Source of the DNA: VXYL01 sp965199875 | GTDB taxonomy: Bacteria; Pseudomonadota; Gammaproteobacteria; Pseudomonadales; Azotimanducaceae | Length of the DNA stretch: 64,000 nt | Assembly (NCBI GenBank): GCA_965199875.1 | Contig: OZ241346.1 | Coordinates: 2,542,001 to 2,606,000, forward strand | Direction: 5' to 3' | Shown here: positions 26,710 through 37,500 of the stretch, in pieces | Layout: each line of letters opens with the position of its first letter | How positions within the stretch are numbered: the first letter of the stretch is position 1 | Position numbers and translations under genes: made by a program | Notes under the pieces: generated by a model | The model's database searches: none | Seen by the model: the letters and a program-made list of their open reading frames with translations, nothing else | Told to the model about the DNA's origin: nothing

Positions 26710-26780
26710 CCAGCGCCAGCAACACGGCGACAATGGCCGACCGGGGGTGCTGTAGCGCGACGAGCCCGTCGAGATTCTTC
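26624..26780. repeat. Left copy of the polymerase/wzz junction repeat
   Basis: About 155 bp here are clearly related, in the same orientation, to 61902-62080. Long shared blocks include GCCGTCAGCTTTGCGC, GGCCGATGACCAGCGCCAGC, ACGGCGACAATGGCCGACCG and CTGTAGCGCGACGAGCC. Compared with the right copy, the left one lacks about 24 bp between two CTGGCGCT-like repeats, lacks several bases in the GGAGCCGCCGG segment, and has one base less near GACCG. The pair brackets the segment carrying BREX and the DUF1538 operon. Confidence 0.8.
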
Positions 26781-26793
26781 GGATCACGACCAA
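26648..26793 (-). pseudogene. Decayed 3' end of a wzz-like gene
   Basis: On the minus strand this stretch reads as the C terminus of a Wzz-like protein like the one encoded at 61925-63031: ISTGSSRYS matches ILTGSSRYS of the intact gene. After a one-base frameshift, RSAIVAVLLALVIG matches RSAIVAV-(8 residues missing)-LALVIG, ending in AQS and a TGA. The rest of the gene is absent; upstream on this strand the sequence runs into the end of brxL. It overlaps the 3' end of the polymerase gene. Confidence 0.8.
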
Positions 26794-26807
26794 AACCGTG
26801 GTGATCC
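26781..26807. repeat. Inverted repeat just downstream of brxL
   Basis: GGATCAC at 26781-26787 and GTGATCC at 26801-26807 form a 7 bp stem with a 13 base loop, located 24 bp after the brxL stop. There is no T run, so it is not a typical intrinsic terminator. It may act as a rho-dependent end or RNA-stabilising hairpin, or mark the island edge. Confidence 0.5.
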
Positions 26808-26830
26808 GGTGGGGACCCGGTTGACAAGCT

Positions 26831-28885
26831 CTATTCCTGCAACGCTTTCAGCAGCGCGTCCGGCGTATCGGAGTAGAACTGCACGTTCACTCGTGTGGCC
26901 ATGTCGTCCGAAAGATCGAGCAGCGCCCGACGCGCCGACACCGGCATGAGCACGATGGCGGCCTGCTTCTCCACCGCCGCTTCCACGACGCCAACCGCGT
27001 TGGCGAGCGCATCCACGGAACCGCCGAGATTCAGGCTACCGACCGCGATCAGGCCGCCCTTGGCGCTCTTCTCCAGCAATGCGCCGCACAGGGCGAGCAG
27101 GATGGGCAAGCCTAACGCTGCACCGGAGCGGTCGTTGTCCATGGCGCGGAGCTGCACGGAGTATTCGTGGGTGCGCGGATCTCTGTCGCCCACCAGCTCC
27201 TTGGCGCGGGCGTAGAGATTCTGCTCCGCGTAACGGGCGCTCTCGCGGAACAGCGGCGGAGTCGGCGCGTTCAGTATCTTCAAGCCGTTGCCCGGCCCCG
27301 CCGTGGCTTCGATGCGGTACAGGCTGGCACTCGTCTCCGACCCGCCGGGGCTGATGCCCCAGAACTGGCCTGGGGGCAGCGGGTCCGGATCGATGGCGTC
27401 GTCGGTGCGCAGTTCGGGCGTGGCGACGAACTGCTCCACGCCATCCTCGCCGAGGGTGTAGCTGAAATGCGTGTTGCGGAACTCGCTCTTGAAGACGCGC
27501 TTCTGCTGTTCCTTCACGCGGCGGCGAACCTCCAGCGCGGCGCGCAGCAGCGGTTCGAGTTCGTTGTCCGGCACCTCCATCTCCGGGTCCGGATACAGGA
27601 GCTTCAGCAGGGCGCTCACCGTCTTGTTCACGGCGGTGATGTCGCGTCCGCTCAAGGCGCCGCCGTAGCGCAGGCGGCCCTGCAATGCCGGAATGCGGCT
27701 GCCGGTACGCAGCCGGTTCCAACATTCGGCCAGAAAGTCGCTCACCAAGCCGAAGTGCGGCGTGAAGTGTTCGTTGGGGTTGAGCTTGGGGAAGTCCCAG
27801 CCCGGCGCGTAGGCGTGGATGCGATCCATGAAGGCGGTGTCGCCGCGCATGTCCGCCGAGAGCGGGCTCAGCAGATGGCCGATGCGTTGCTGGTGCGCCA
27901 CGTCCACGTCCAGATTGCCCACCATCACGATGCCGCCTTCGGCGCGGATGCTCTCCTTGCCGCGCGAAAACTCGCCGGATTCCATGTAGCCCTTGAGGAT
28001 GTTCACGCCGTCCTTCTGATCGAATGAGACGCCGGAGATTTCGTCGAAGCACACCACGTCGTACTGGCACACCAGCCCGCGCTGGCCGCTGGCGTTGTTC
28101 ACGAACATTTTCGCCACCGTCGCCTTGCCGCCGGAAACGAGGTGGGAGTAGGGCGAGATCTGTTGGAACAGGTGGCTCTTGCCGGTGCCGCGCGGGCCGA
28201 GTTCCACGAGGTTGTAATTTCTTTCCACGAACGGCGCCATGCGGAGCAGCGCGACGAGTTGCGCGCGCTCCGAGAGCGCATCCGGTTCCAAGCCAACGCT
28301 GCGCAGCAGCAGGCGTTGCCAATCCTCGCGATTGAACTCGCGGCGGCCGCGCTGCAGCGCATCGAGCAGGTCCGCCTTGGAGAGCTGAATGGCGCGCAGC
28401 GCCTCGATCTCGAAGGGGCGGCCGTTCTTCTCCAACGCGATGGCGGCATCGTAGCTCAGCGTGATCTCGGCGTAGAAGCCGTCCGTGAGCATCCGCTCGT
28501 GCTGTTTCACCAGCGCGTCTTCAACGCGCACGTCGCGCAGGGACAGGCTGGGCAGTTCGGCGATCAGCGAGTCCGTGCGGGCATCCAAACGCGCCCGCAC
28601 GACGTCTATGAGCTTGATGGAGCCGCGTTCCCGCGCCCGCGCCTTGAACAGTTCCTCGGTGCCGGTGCGCACGGTGCGGTCCGCGAGCTGGCGTTCGACG
28701 ATGGCCAGCCCTTCCTCGATCTCCGCTTCGTCCGTGGTGGCGCAGTAGCGGCCGAGCAGGAACTCCACGACGTAGGTGGGCACGGGGTACTGGCGGCTGT
28801 ACTTACGCACCAGGTCCTTGCGCACGAGGTAGCCCTCGAAGACCGCTGCCGCTTGGCGATCCAAGGCATCGAGTTCAAGCGTCAA
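26831..28885 (-). CDS. brxL: BREX protein BrxL (AAA+ ATPase with Lon-like domain)
   Basis: 684-residue BREX effector component. The AAA+ core has a Walker A at residues 230-237 (GPRGTGKS) and the FDEISGVSFDQKDG Walker B region. The C-terminal Lon-like domain has DNDRSGAALGLPILLAL, where the Lon Ser position is kept, but in the GGLKEK position it reads GGSVDALANA, so the Lon catalytic Lys appears to be absent. The TTG start at 28885 is supported by the intact TTGA overlap still visible at the other copy of the junction near 40378. BrxL is required for phage exclusion in type 1 BREX; its own start lies right at the edge of an inserted 11.5 kb segment. Confidence 0.95.
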   Translation of the reverse strand: MTLELDALDRQAAAVFEGYLVRKDLVRKYSRQYPVPTYVVEFLLGRYCATTDEAEIEEGLAIVERQLADRTVRTGTEELFKARARERGSIKLIDVVRARLDARTDSLIAELPSLSLRDVRVEDALVKQHERMLTDGFYAEITLSYDAAIALEKNGRPFEIEALRAIQLSKADLLDALQRGRREFNREDWQRLLLRSVGLEPDALSERAQLVALLRMAPFVERNYNLVELGPRGTGKSHLFQQISPYSHLVSGGKATVAKMFVNNASGQRGLVCQYDVVCFDEISGVSFDQKDGVNILKGYMESGEFSRGKESIRAEGGIVMVGNLDVDVAHQQRIGHLLSPLSADMRGDTAFMDRIHAYAPGWDFPKLNPNEHFTPHFGLVSDFLAECWNRLRTGSRIPALQGRLRYGGALSGRDITAVNKTVSALLKLLYPDPEMEVPDNELEPLLRAALEVRRRVKEQQKRVFKSEFRNTHFSYTLGEDGVEQFVATPELRTDDAIDPDPLPPGQFWGISPGGSETSASLYRIEATAGPGNGLKILNAPTPPLFRESARYAEQNLYARAKELVGDRDPRTHEYSVQLRAMDNDRSGAALGLPILLALCGALLEKSAKGGLIAVGSLNLGGSVDALANAVGVVEAAVEKQAAIVLMPVSARRALLDLSDDMATRVNVQFYSDTPDALLKALQE

Positions 28886-28912
28886 TCTTCACCTCCGACA
28901 ATCGTCGACTGC
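28870..28912. repeat. Copy A of duplicated pglZ/brxL junction
   Basis: Forty-three bases match 40365-40410 with a three-base gap and one substitution. On the minus strand this copy encodes the last residues of PglZ (QSTIVGGED then TGA) followed by the first codons of brxL (TTG ACG CTT GAA CTC). It is therefore a piece of pglZ stranded in front of brxL. Together with copy B it brackets the insert that holds the SNF2, sacsin-like and vapBC genes. Confidence 0.92.
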
Positions 28913-28926
28913 ATGACCGCGCCGTC

Positions 28927-31587
28927 TTAGGGTGCTGGGAGCAGACCGGCCAAATCTTCGACTGCTGGGACCTTGAAATCCGAGTTTGACCGGGCATCGG
29001 ACTCCACAGCTTCACGGGCTTGAGCCAACAGGCTCTGTCCATCCAAAGACGCAGGGGTTGGTTCGCCCGTGAGGCTTCGAGGGCGGTCGGCGATGGGATT
29101 GAGCATCTTCAGCAACTCCCAGTCGCGGCGTAGGGTCCACCCGCCTCCGTCGTTCTGCTGGGCACCAACCACTACCGGGCGCACGTCGCACTCCGTCACG
29201 CGATCCCGCACTACAAACACGAAGAGCGGCGCGTCCAGCTCCCGAACGGTGCTCACGGTCTCGTCGAGTTCGCAGCCGTCTCGCAGTGCGCGATCGACGA
29301 CTCGCAGGCCCACGCCCGCCACATCCTGTCCCGGCTCGGGATGTGCCTCCCGCCCGAACAGCAGCTTGTAGTGTTCGACAATGGCGAAGTCGTCCTTCCA
29401 CTCTGCCGGAGTCGAGAATTCCAACCGCTGGTTGGACTGGGATGGCCTTCGACCACGCACGGTCAGCATGGCCTTCACGAATGGCACCAGGTCCGGCAGG
29501 TCTACACGCGGAATCTCGCCAGCAATGTCGCCGAAGTCGAAACAGGCGGCGTGGCCGACTAGGCTGCGCACCGTCTCTACCGCGTCTTCGCCGCCGAAGG
29601 TGGCGGTCTGGCTGTCGAACCAGTGCCGTAGCGTGTCGCCTTCCAGTTTGGGGTGGGCATCGGAGAAGACGCTCGTGAACACACTGGACGACGCCATGCC
29701 AATCACGAGTTGGCGCATGTCTTCCGGGTCTTCCATGCCGCCCTTGAAGGCGAGCGTAATCCGCTCGAGCTTCTCGTCCAGCAGGTCCCAAATGCGGCTC
29801 TCCACCGTATCTGGGTTGCGAACAGTCACCACGTCCACGGGTTCCTTCTGGCCGTACCGGCTCAAGCGGCCGACGCGTTGATGCAGGCGCATCGGGTTCC
29901 ATGGCAGGTCGACGTGGATCAGCGCGCTACAGTGCTCTTGAAGGTCAATGCCTTCACCTGCGGCTTCTGTCGACACTAGGAAGCGGACATCACCGCGGTT
30001 GAACAGCGCGGCAGCTTGGTGACGGTCTTGGCGGTAGGTCGTCACATCGCCGGCCTGATTCGACACGCCTTCAATGTAGCCATCGCCGTTGATGAACGTC
30101 ACGCTGCCGTCCCCGTAGCGGCGCTTGAGCGCCGTCATGACGAGCGCTTGCGTAGCCTTGTATTCGGTAAACATGAGCACCGACCTGTCGTCGAACGATC
30201 CATCGATGATCTCGAGGATGCGCCCGACCTTCGTCTCGCTCGAGACCTCGTTGGCGGCTTCAAGGAGTTCCTCAATGGCGGGGATCTCGTTCGGATTGAG
30301 CCTGACCTTCCCGACGACCTCGGCGATGCGCTCTTCCAGCTCGCTGATCTCGTCCAAGCTAGCAGGGTCGTCTTCCTCCCTCAGCTTGGCTATGCGCTCC
30401 TGGTCAGCTTGCGCTCCCGCAAGATCGTCCTCTGCGCTCTTGAGCCGCGCCAACCGTCCAGTCAAGGCACGGCGCACCGCGGCGACCGAGCTCGATGCCA
30501 GCTTCTGCATAGTGATCAGCGTCAATATCGCGGTGCGTCGTTCGCTTTGACCAAGGCGCGCCGCGTAAGCCTTGCCGCTTGCAATGAAGTCGGTGAGCTT
30601 GTCGTAGAACCTTTCCTCTTCGGGCGAGTAGGCATAGGTCTCGCGCCGAGTCGCCACCGGCGTGAACAGCCGCTCGCCCACCATGTCCGTAACGCACTGC
30701 TTGTTGTTGCGGATCATCACACTACGCAGCTTAGCCAGTTGACCGACGAGCGGTACTGAGGGGTCAAAGTCGTCTGGGCGAAGCAGCTTCAAGAGCGACA
30801 GAAAGCCGTAGTCCTTGCCGCGATGCGGCGTGCCGGTGAACAGAACCAGAGACTGAATGAGGCTGCGCTGCTGCAGGCTCTCCGCAAGTTGATATGCAAG
30901 TGTTCGTCTCCCGTCGTCGTCCACATTCATGTGGTGGGCTTCGTCGACCAGCACGAGGTCCCAAGGATCGGCTTCGTGCATGCGTTCCCAGCGCCCCGCC
31001 TTGTCCAGCCGAAGCGTCTGCGCCGAAGCCACTACGCGATCATGCGTGTTCCAGTAGTCGCTGGTCGCCGTGTCCGCATCGGCAACGTACCGCGAGACGC
31101 GGATGTCGAACATCTCACGCAGCCGTACCTGCCACTGCTCCACCAAGCTCGCCGGTGCTAGGATCAACAGTCTGCGCACCTTCCTGGACGACAGCAGCGG
31201 CGTGAGGATGAGACCAGCCTCAATGGTCTTGCCCAACCCCACGTCGTCTGCGACCAGCCAGCGAGCGGGCCACTTCTCCAACACGCGCTTGCAGACCCAC
31301 AGCTGGTGCGGCAGCAGGACGATGCGGGACCGCGCAAAGACGCCCCATGCGTCGTTCACCGAGCGGATGCAATGCGCGAGGATGCGGGCAACGACCGGAA
31401 GCGTCGGATCGCACCGGCCTTCGGCCAACCGAGTGGCGAGGTCGTCCAGTTGCTCTACTTCGCTGGCAAGGCACTCCTCTAGGCCGTGGCCAAATCGAAC
31501 GACGACGCTTTCGCCTTGGTCGACGACCACTTCGCCGCGACCAAAGCCAGCGTGGCGAACGTTGTCTCCTGGATTGAAGCCGGTCAT
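28927..31587 (-). CDS. SNF2/HepA-like helicase of a defence module
   Basis: 886-residue superfamily 2 ATPase. A small N-terminal SH3/CarD-like segment (FNPGDNVRHAGFGRGEVVVDQG) precedes the helicase: LVADDVGLGKTIEAGLIL (Walker A), LVLVDEAHHMNVD (DEAH box), then the second RecA domain with VSTEAAGEGIDLQEHC and LHQRVGRLSRYGQKEPVDV. It resembles RapA/HepA-type and DISARM DrmD-type helicases. Its start is 10 bp after the stop of the sacsin-like gene, so the two are one unit. It probably moves on or remodels DNA for the partner protein; no nuclease domain is visible in it. Confidence 0.9.
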   Translation of the reverse strand: MTGFNPGDNVRHAGFGRGEVVVDQGESVVVRFGHGLEECLASEVEQLDDLATRLAEGRCDPTLPVVARILAHCIRSVNDAWGVFARSRIVLLPHQLWVCKRVLEKWPARWLVADDVGLGKTIEAGLILTPLLSSRKVRRLLILAPASLVEQWQVRLREMFDIRVSRYVADADTATSDYWNTHDRVVASAQTLRLDKAGRWERMHEADPWDLVLVDEAHHMNVDDDGRRTLAYQLAESLQQRSLIQSLVLFTGTPHRGKDYGFLSLLKLLRPDDFDPSVPLVGQLAKLRSVMIRNNKQCVTDMVGERLFTPVATRRETYAYSPEEERFYDKLTDFIASGKAYAARLGQSERRTAILTLITMQKLASSSVAAVRRALTGRLARLKSAEDDLAGAQADQERIAKLREEDDPASLDEISELEERIAEVVGKVRLNPNEIPAIEELLEAANEVSSETKVGRILEIIDGSFDDRSVLMFTEYKATQALVMTALKRRYGDGSVTFINGDGYIEGVSNQAGDVTTYRQDRHQAAALFNRGDVRFLVSTEAAGEGIDLQEHCSALIHVDLPWNPMRLHQRVGRLSRYGQKEPVDVVTVRNPDTVESRIWDLLDEKLERITLAFKGGMEDPEDMRQLVIGMASSSVFTSVFSDAHPKLEGDTLRHWFDSQTATFGGEDAVETVRSLVGHAACFDFGDIAGEIPRVDLPDLVPFVKAMLTVRGRRPSQSNQRLEFSTPAEWKDDFAIVEHYKLLFGREAHPEPGQDVAGVGLRVVDRALRDGCELDETVSTVRELDAPLFVFVVRDRVTECDVRPVVVGAQQNDGGGWTLRRDWELLKMLNPIADRPRSLTGEPTPASLDGQSLLAQAREAVESDARSNSDFKVPAVEDLAGLLPAP

Positions 31588-31597
31588 CGTCTGTTGC

Positions 31598-34500
31598 TCA
31601 GCCTCTTGTACCCACTCGGTGCCTGATGATCGCTTTGGCCTCCATCGTCAGGTTGCCCGTTTCGAAGGTCTGTTCCAAGCGTCCGCGGAAATGCTTGTTG
31701 TACCAATCCACTTTCTCGTCCCGATCCGCCACATACTTGGGGTCGTCCATCATGCCCCAGTGCTCCCAATACCAGTCTTCGCGGTCGCCGTGGATAGTGA
31801 AATCTGGATCCTTGGAGCTTCCATCCGGCGCAGACAAGCGTGTCGCGTGTTCATATTCCACGCCCTGCTCGAAGAGCAAGTTGGCAATGACCATCTCTGA
31901 CTTCGACTCTACCCAGTCGCCCTTCAACGTGTTGTATTCGCCCTGAGCTAGGCCCCATTCCCGTCTGAGATCCTCGTTCTCGCGCTTGGCAATGTGACGA
32001 AGCGGTATGTCAAACGAAAGAAAGAGATGCGGTCGTATTGCATCAAGCCGGCCGTCCTTTTGGAGAAATTCGTGGATCGCCTGCGACTTGGCAGAAGCGC
32101 TGGAGTTGTTCTCTATCGACAATCCAAGTGGACGGAGAAGACCCAACACGCGACGGGCGGGCACATAGCAGTCTTTGGCTAGGTGGCTGCTCGGGTCCAA
32201 TACACGAAGGCGAACCAGTTCGCGCAAACACCAGTGGAAACCAAGTCCCAACGGCATCGGAGGTGCGTCGAACGACGCACCCGCACCAGACAGAGCGTCG
32301 TCGGCGCGAGGTGCAAGCACACGCTGTGCGCTATAGAGCCTTTCAGGTCTACGGGCGGAGGAAGTGATCAACGTCTGGTACTTGTTCAAGTGCCTGCTGA
32401 GTTGGTAGATCGTCGGAAACAGGGAGAGCCACAGCCGGTAGTCCAATCGATCCATGGCTTCGTCTTGCCAGCCACGCAGCACGTCCATCCAGGCCTCGTC
32501 GTTCGCCGGCTGCAGAAACACACTCCACCAACCTCGCTGGTGGGCCAAGTCCAAGAATCCTCGGTGTTGAACGTCTTGCGTTCTGCCAAAACTCTGGCAG
32601 GCACCGAGAATGAGGAGCGCGAGCCAATGTTCCGAAGAGTTGCTCTGCAACGCGAGAGCCAGATCGTTGCGCAGCCAGCTAGGCCAGCATTCTTCCTCGT
32701 GCCGGTCTATCACTTCCTGCCGTTTCCGGTCGTCCGCCCACCAGTCGGCTAGACGCCGGAAGAACGCATCGGCATCAGCGCCTTCATCGCTTGGCAGCGG
32801 TTCAACGTCCGTACCCTTGGGTTTAAAGCGATCGGGGAAGAGCGTGCTGAGCAGGCGATTCCGTTCCCAAGATTCCTTGCCCAAGCCTTCGAGCAAGACC
32901 ACAACGCTGTCGTACTCGGCCAGCCAGGTTGGGCGCTGTGGAATACCATGGATGTTGGCGAGGACCTTGGGTGCCAGCAAGCCGTCCATCAAGTATAGAA
33001 GAGCTGCTGGCCGTCTGTTGCTCGGCAGGTCACGGATCCATTCCGCCATCGCCGCGGCGTCGGCGTGATGCGCCCCTCTGAGCCATCGGAAGACCTTCAA
33101 GTCGTCGTCCGTTCTGATGTACGACGAATCGAGGCGCCAGCACTCAGGCGCGAACGCAGACCGCAGCACTTCGTCGGCAACTTCTGTGTCCGATCCTTCT
33201 GCCATCGGGCGGCCCAAGTCGTTGGGCAGCAAGAGCTGCCGCAACGGTCGGTACTCACCTGCTGCCGAGCGTGCGACGACGTTCCGGTGCCAATCGGCAG
33301 CGTCGTGGCTCCTTAGGAGGTCTTCACGACCAATTGGTCGCAACGTCCGCAGGCGCTCTGGCGTGAGCCGATGGTTCCACGCCTTGGCCAGCTCAGCGAC
33401 CAATTGGTGTGGCAAGAGCTTGGGCGTGTTGTAGCCCGTCTGATCGAGCAGCGGCTGCAACAGCTTGGCGACCTCATCGGACACCGCGTGGTGGTTGCGG
33501 AACAGGTTTGCCAGGTCTTCGTCTTGCTGCGCCATCTCGGAGAGCGCTCTACACCAGCGCTGGTCGAAGTCCTGCGCGACTTCGACGCGCACGTTGGGCG
33601 TGAGCTGCGGCAACTGACGGTGGAAGGGTGCAGGCAGGCCGGTGGGCACTACCGAACGTGCTCGGACCCAGCCGGACAGGCCCCGGCCGTAACTGTGCAG
33701 TTCGCGCAAAAAACGTCGGCGCTTGGCGTCTTCGGTGTCTAGACCTGCCGCCAAGACGCGCCACAGAGAGGTCACGAAGTCATCAGCCACATCCGGTGGT
33801 CCGCCGGCATCGTGCAATCGTACCAAGCCGTGTGCCAACGACTCTCCCAAGGCTGTCGCCGCTCGCAGCGTGGCTTCGTCGTCCAAAGACACGTGCGTTC
33901 GCCCGGGGTCCAACTTGAACGGCCCGTTGATGGCATAGCCGCAACCCCAGCCTTCGCCAGTTGGCACGACGTTCCAGAGGAATGGCATCCCTTGGGAGAA
34001 TCGGGTTGGCACACCCTCACGGATGCCCACGGCTAAAGCCAAGGTTCCCAAGTGTGGTTGGCCAGCTTCGGAAGGCTTGAATCGCAGCACTCGCCACCGG
34101 CCATCCTCCGTGGGCAAGGCGGTTGTCGCACCGATGGACCAGCCAGGTGCCCCATCAATCGGCCTGCCATCGAAGGCGTGGCGGCCTGGCGTGGGGCCAC
34201 CTTGGACGATCACCTCCCGGATCTCTCGGGCAAAGACGCTCAACAATGGACGTGCGTGGTCGAAGCGGCCAAACGCTCGCTCAAGCAAACGCACTGGTTC
34301 CTCATCTGACCGCAATGGCAGCCGGACTCGAGTGCCAAGTTGCCCCCCTTCCGAGGGCACATCGTCCTTCGGTGCCTCCTGTGGTAACAGGCCGCCCGCG
34401 ATGGAGAACGACATGAATCCGCTGACGACGGAAGGATGTTGAGAGAGCAGGTGAACTGACTTGAAGCCGAGACCGAATCGGCCTGTCGTGGCGTAGGTGC

Positions 34501-37500
34501 CAGATTGCCCTAGGGACTCACCCGGCTTGCCGCTCAGGTTCATGAGCATCATGAAATACAGGTCTTGATCCCACTGACGTTCCTTGCCTGCGGGAAAGGC
34601 GCTGCCACCGGTCTCGTTGATGGGGCGCCCATGGTGTGTCACATCGATGATGTGCGTGTCGCCTTCTTGGCGGACCTCAATGACGAGCCTGCAAGCGTTT
34701 GGCGGCAGATCGCCGCCCTTTAGCTCAGCCGCCTGAGCGAGTGCATCGTCGGCGTTCTGGGCGAGCTCCAGAAGGACGCTCGCCTCGCTGTAGCCGTTGC
34801 TGTGCATCTTTCGCTGAATTCGGTGCCAGAGGAAGCCGTGGTGCTCCGGTGCTTCAATTTGCTTCGCCAGTTCATCAAGCGCCTTCTGCTCGCGCTTTCG
34901 TGCAGCCTCGGAGGCGTCGGACCACCCCATCTGCCGCAGCTCGTATTGGGCCACTTCCGCCTCTTTCAGCTTGCCCTGCAAGACCTCGTGGTCGTTGACG
35001 TCGATCTGGCGCAGGGTCAATGGCAGAGTGGCGAGAATTGCCGCCCTAGCCGGGGCGATGTCCGTGGTGGAACTGCGCCACTCGGCCGAACCCTCGCGAA
35101 CCTTTTGCCGGTCTCCGCCTAGGTGCTTGACCGCCCACTGGTCTACAGTGCTGCCAAGCAGGTCAAGCAGTTCCTTTGCGCTTCGTTGCCCGGGTCTTGA
35201 GTCGCGCAACCTCACTTCCCACCACTTGTTGTGCGGCGACAGACCAGAGAAGCGAGTCGGTTCCCAGAGGACGGGATCCACAGCGAACAGCGTCTCGCTA
35301 GCGGCCGCCTCCATCTCCACGCTATCGCCCAGGACGCTGACCGCGGATACGGTCGCGCCGTCGGTTACGTCCGGAGACACATACACGCTGACCGTTGCTG
35401 CCGGGTTGTCACCCTCCGAACCGAACATCCGGTGGCGCTGCACCGCCAAAGACACGCCGCCCAGCCACTCCTTCGCCAGCTTCTCCGCGCTCCCCTTCGG
35501 ACTGAGACCAGGCCCAAGCAGCGCTAGAAACGAGCCGACCGCAGACGGACGCACGCGATTGCGCCACGGTTCAAAATACTCCCTCAGAGTGTCCACGCTC
35601 GCGCTGCTTGGTCGTTGATCACGCACGGACGTTCCGGGCGGAATGGCCGTCGCTTCATCCAAGGCAAGCGGTTCCCGAAGCTCGGCAAGCACGAGGTGTC
35701 GTCGAGCGACGCCGCTGGCCGACTTGGCAACCGTGCTTGCCGGATGCCAGTTCCCGTCTTGCGTAGGCAAGTCGATGCGGGGCAACACACCTCTGCTAAA
35801 GCCGCTCTCGGTGGCGAATCCCCTCAGCAGTTTCGCGAAGGTACGGCCTCCCGCGGAGTCCTTCGGCGGGCGTTCTCCAGAGACGGCTTGAAGCATGGCG
35901 ATCTGCCGGCCTACTTCGACCTGTCCACAGAGCTTCTTGGCAACAGCCACCAGAAGCTTCGTGGTGTCGTGGTCATCCTGTGCCTGACCTCTCAAGACAT
36001 CGTGGAACGTGGCAATCAGTTCCCATCCTCTGTGTTCGCGAACGAGCGCGGTCGCCATCGCGTCGGTGACGAAGTCCGCGTCTACAGTGGCCGCATCGTG
36101 AACGATGGCGTAAGCGCCGTCGGCCGCTCGAACGGCCTCTTGCGGGGTGAGCGCCCGTTCGACCCTTTCGAGTTGCCGTATGCGCGAAATGCCTCCGTGT
36201 ATTCTTCGTACGATCGCCTCGCCTCGACTCCAGAAATCGCTGTCGATGTCCGCCGGCAGTCTTCGTCCGCCGAGCGCTCCGGCTTCTCCTAGTTCGCGTA
36301 GAACGCTCAACACGGCGTCGGGAGCAACGATGAGATTGTCTGGCGCACAGCCGCCGCCTTTGCAGGGCAACCACATGCGTCGTCGAAGAGCGTCGCGCAA
36401 GTCCTGGTCTTGCGGCAGGTCAACGTCTCCTCCCCGGCGCAGCGCCTTGATGATGTCGTCCGCGAACTGTTCCGGAGCACCGTCCTCCAACATCAACCGG
36501 AGCACGTTGCTCGTGGTCAGCTCCGGGATGGAGTCGTACAGATGTTCTACTGCTGACTCTGGGGCCAGTATTCTCAACCGAGATTTGAGTGCTTGTGGAA
36601 TGGCGGGCAATTCGGTGGCTGGCACAGTTCGATACGTCTGCCCATCCACGACCGCAGCACGGGGCCCGTCGCGGCCGCGATGCAGCGGAAGGTCGTACCA
36701 GCGCTGCTGATCTTCGTAGGTCGGGCCATACAGGCTTTGAAGAAGATGCAGGGCGTCGTTGTCGTCAAGTTCTGCCCACATCGTGGCGTCGCGCGAAGCG
36801 CCGCATAGGTCATGAAACGCTCGCGTGCTCGCCGGCGAGATCGACAGGGCTTCTCTGACTTCCGGGTTCCATTGTTGAACCAACGCCACCAGCTCTTCTG
36901 GGATTCCGGCGCTTGAGCCGCGAGAGAGCCGCAGCAGGATGTCCAGCGTGCGACCTTCAGCGGTGCTTTGGCCAAAAAACATCCTGAGATCGGCTTCTGC
37001 GGCACGGCCGGCAAGCAACGTGCGTATGGCCTTGGAGACGTACTGCTCCTCTGGTTGCTGGGCGATTCGCTGCAGCACCGCCTTGCGCTTTAAGGGTGGC
37101 GCGAACGAGGGTGCGCGAACTATAACTTTCGCCAACTCGGCGTTTGTCGGCGGTGGCAGGTGCTCCGCGCCGGGCGGCTGGCGACCTACGAACCAAGCGC
37201 ACTCTCCAAGCGCATCCGCCAAGTCGCCAACGGCACTTTTTGGATCAGGAACCGTTGGAACGTCGGCACCAGCAAATGCCCGGCCAAGACGAACTTGGCG
37301 GTGCAGCTCGGCGACGGAAAGCGGCGTCTCTACATCGCCCGGCAGCCGTGCGGCGCGAATCAGTGGCAGCGACTCCAAGTCTCCAAGCGAGCGGTCCGCG
37401 CGTCGTACCGCAAACAACGCCTCTGCCAGACGCAGCCGGGTGTGTTTGGCATTGCCGGAAAGGTCTTGGTCGGTTAGCTGCTTGCCGACGGCCTGGAGCG

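Noticed and set aside
21466..26793. A 1775-codon open frame on the minus strand
   Set aside because: It is antisense to the carboxylase, polymerase and DUF35 genes. Its translation is rich in Arg, His, Gln and Val without any domain, a typical shadow in GC-rich DNA. Only its first 40 or so codons are meaningful, as the decayed wzz end.
26700..26830. A tRNA attachment site or integrase at the left border of the defence segment
   Set aside because: No tRNA-like sequence, integrase or transposase was seen at either border; the border consists of wzz-derived sequence and an unrelated inverted repeat.
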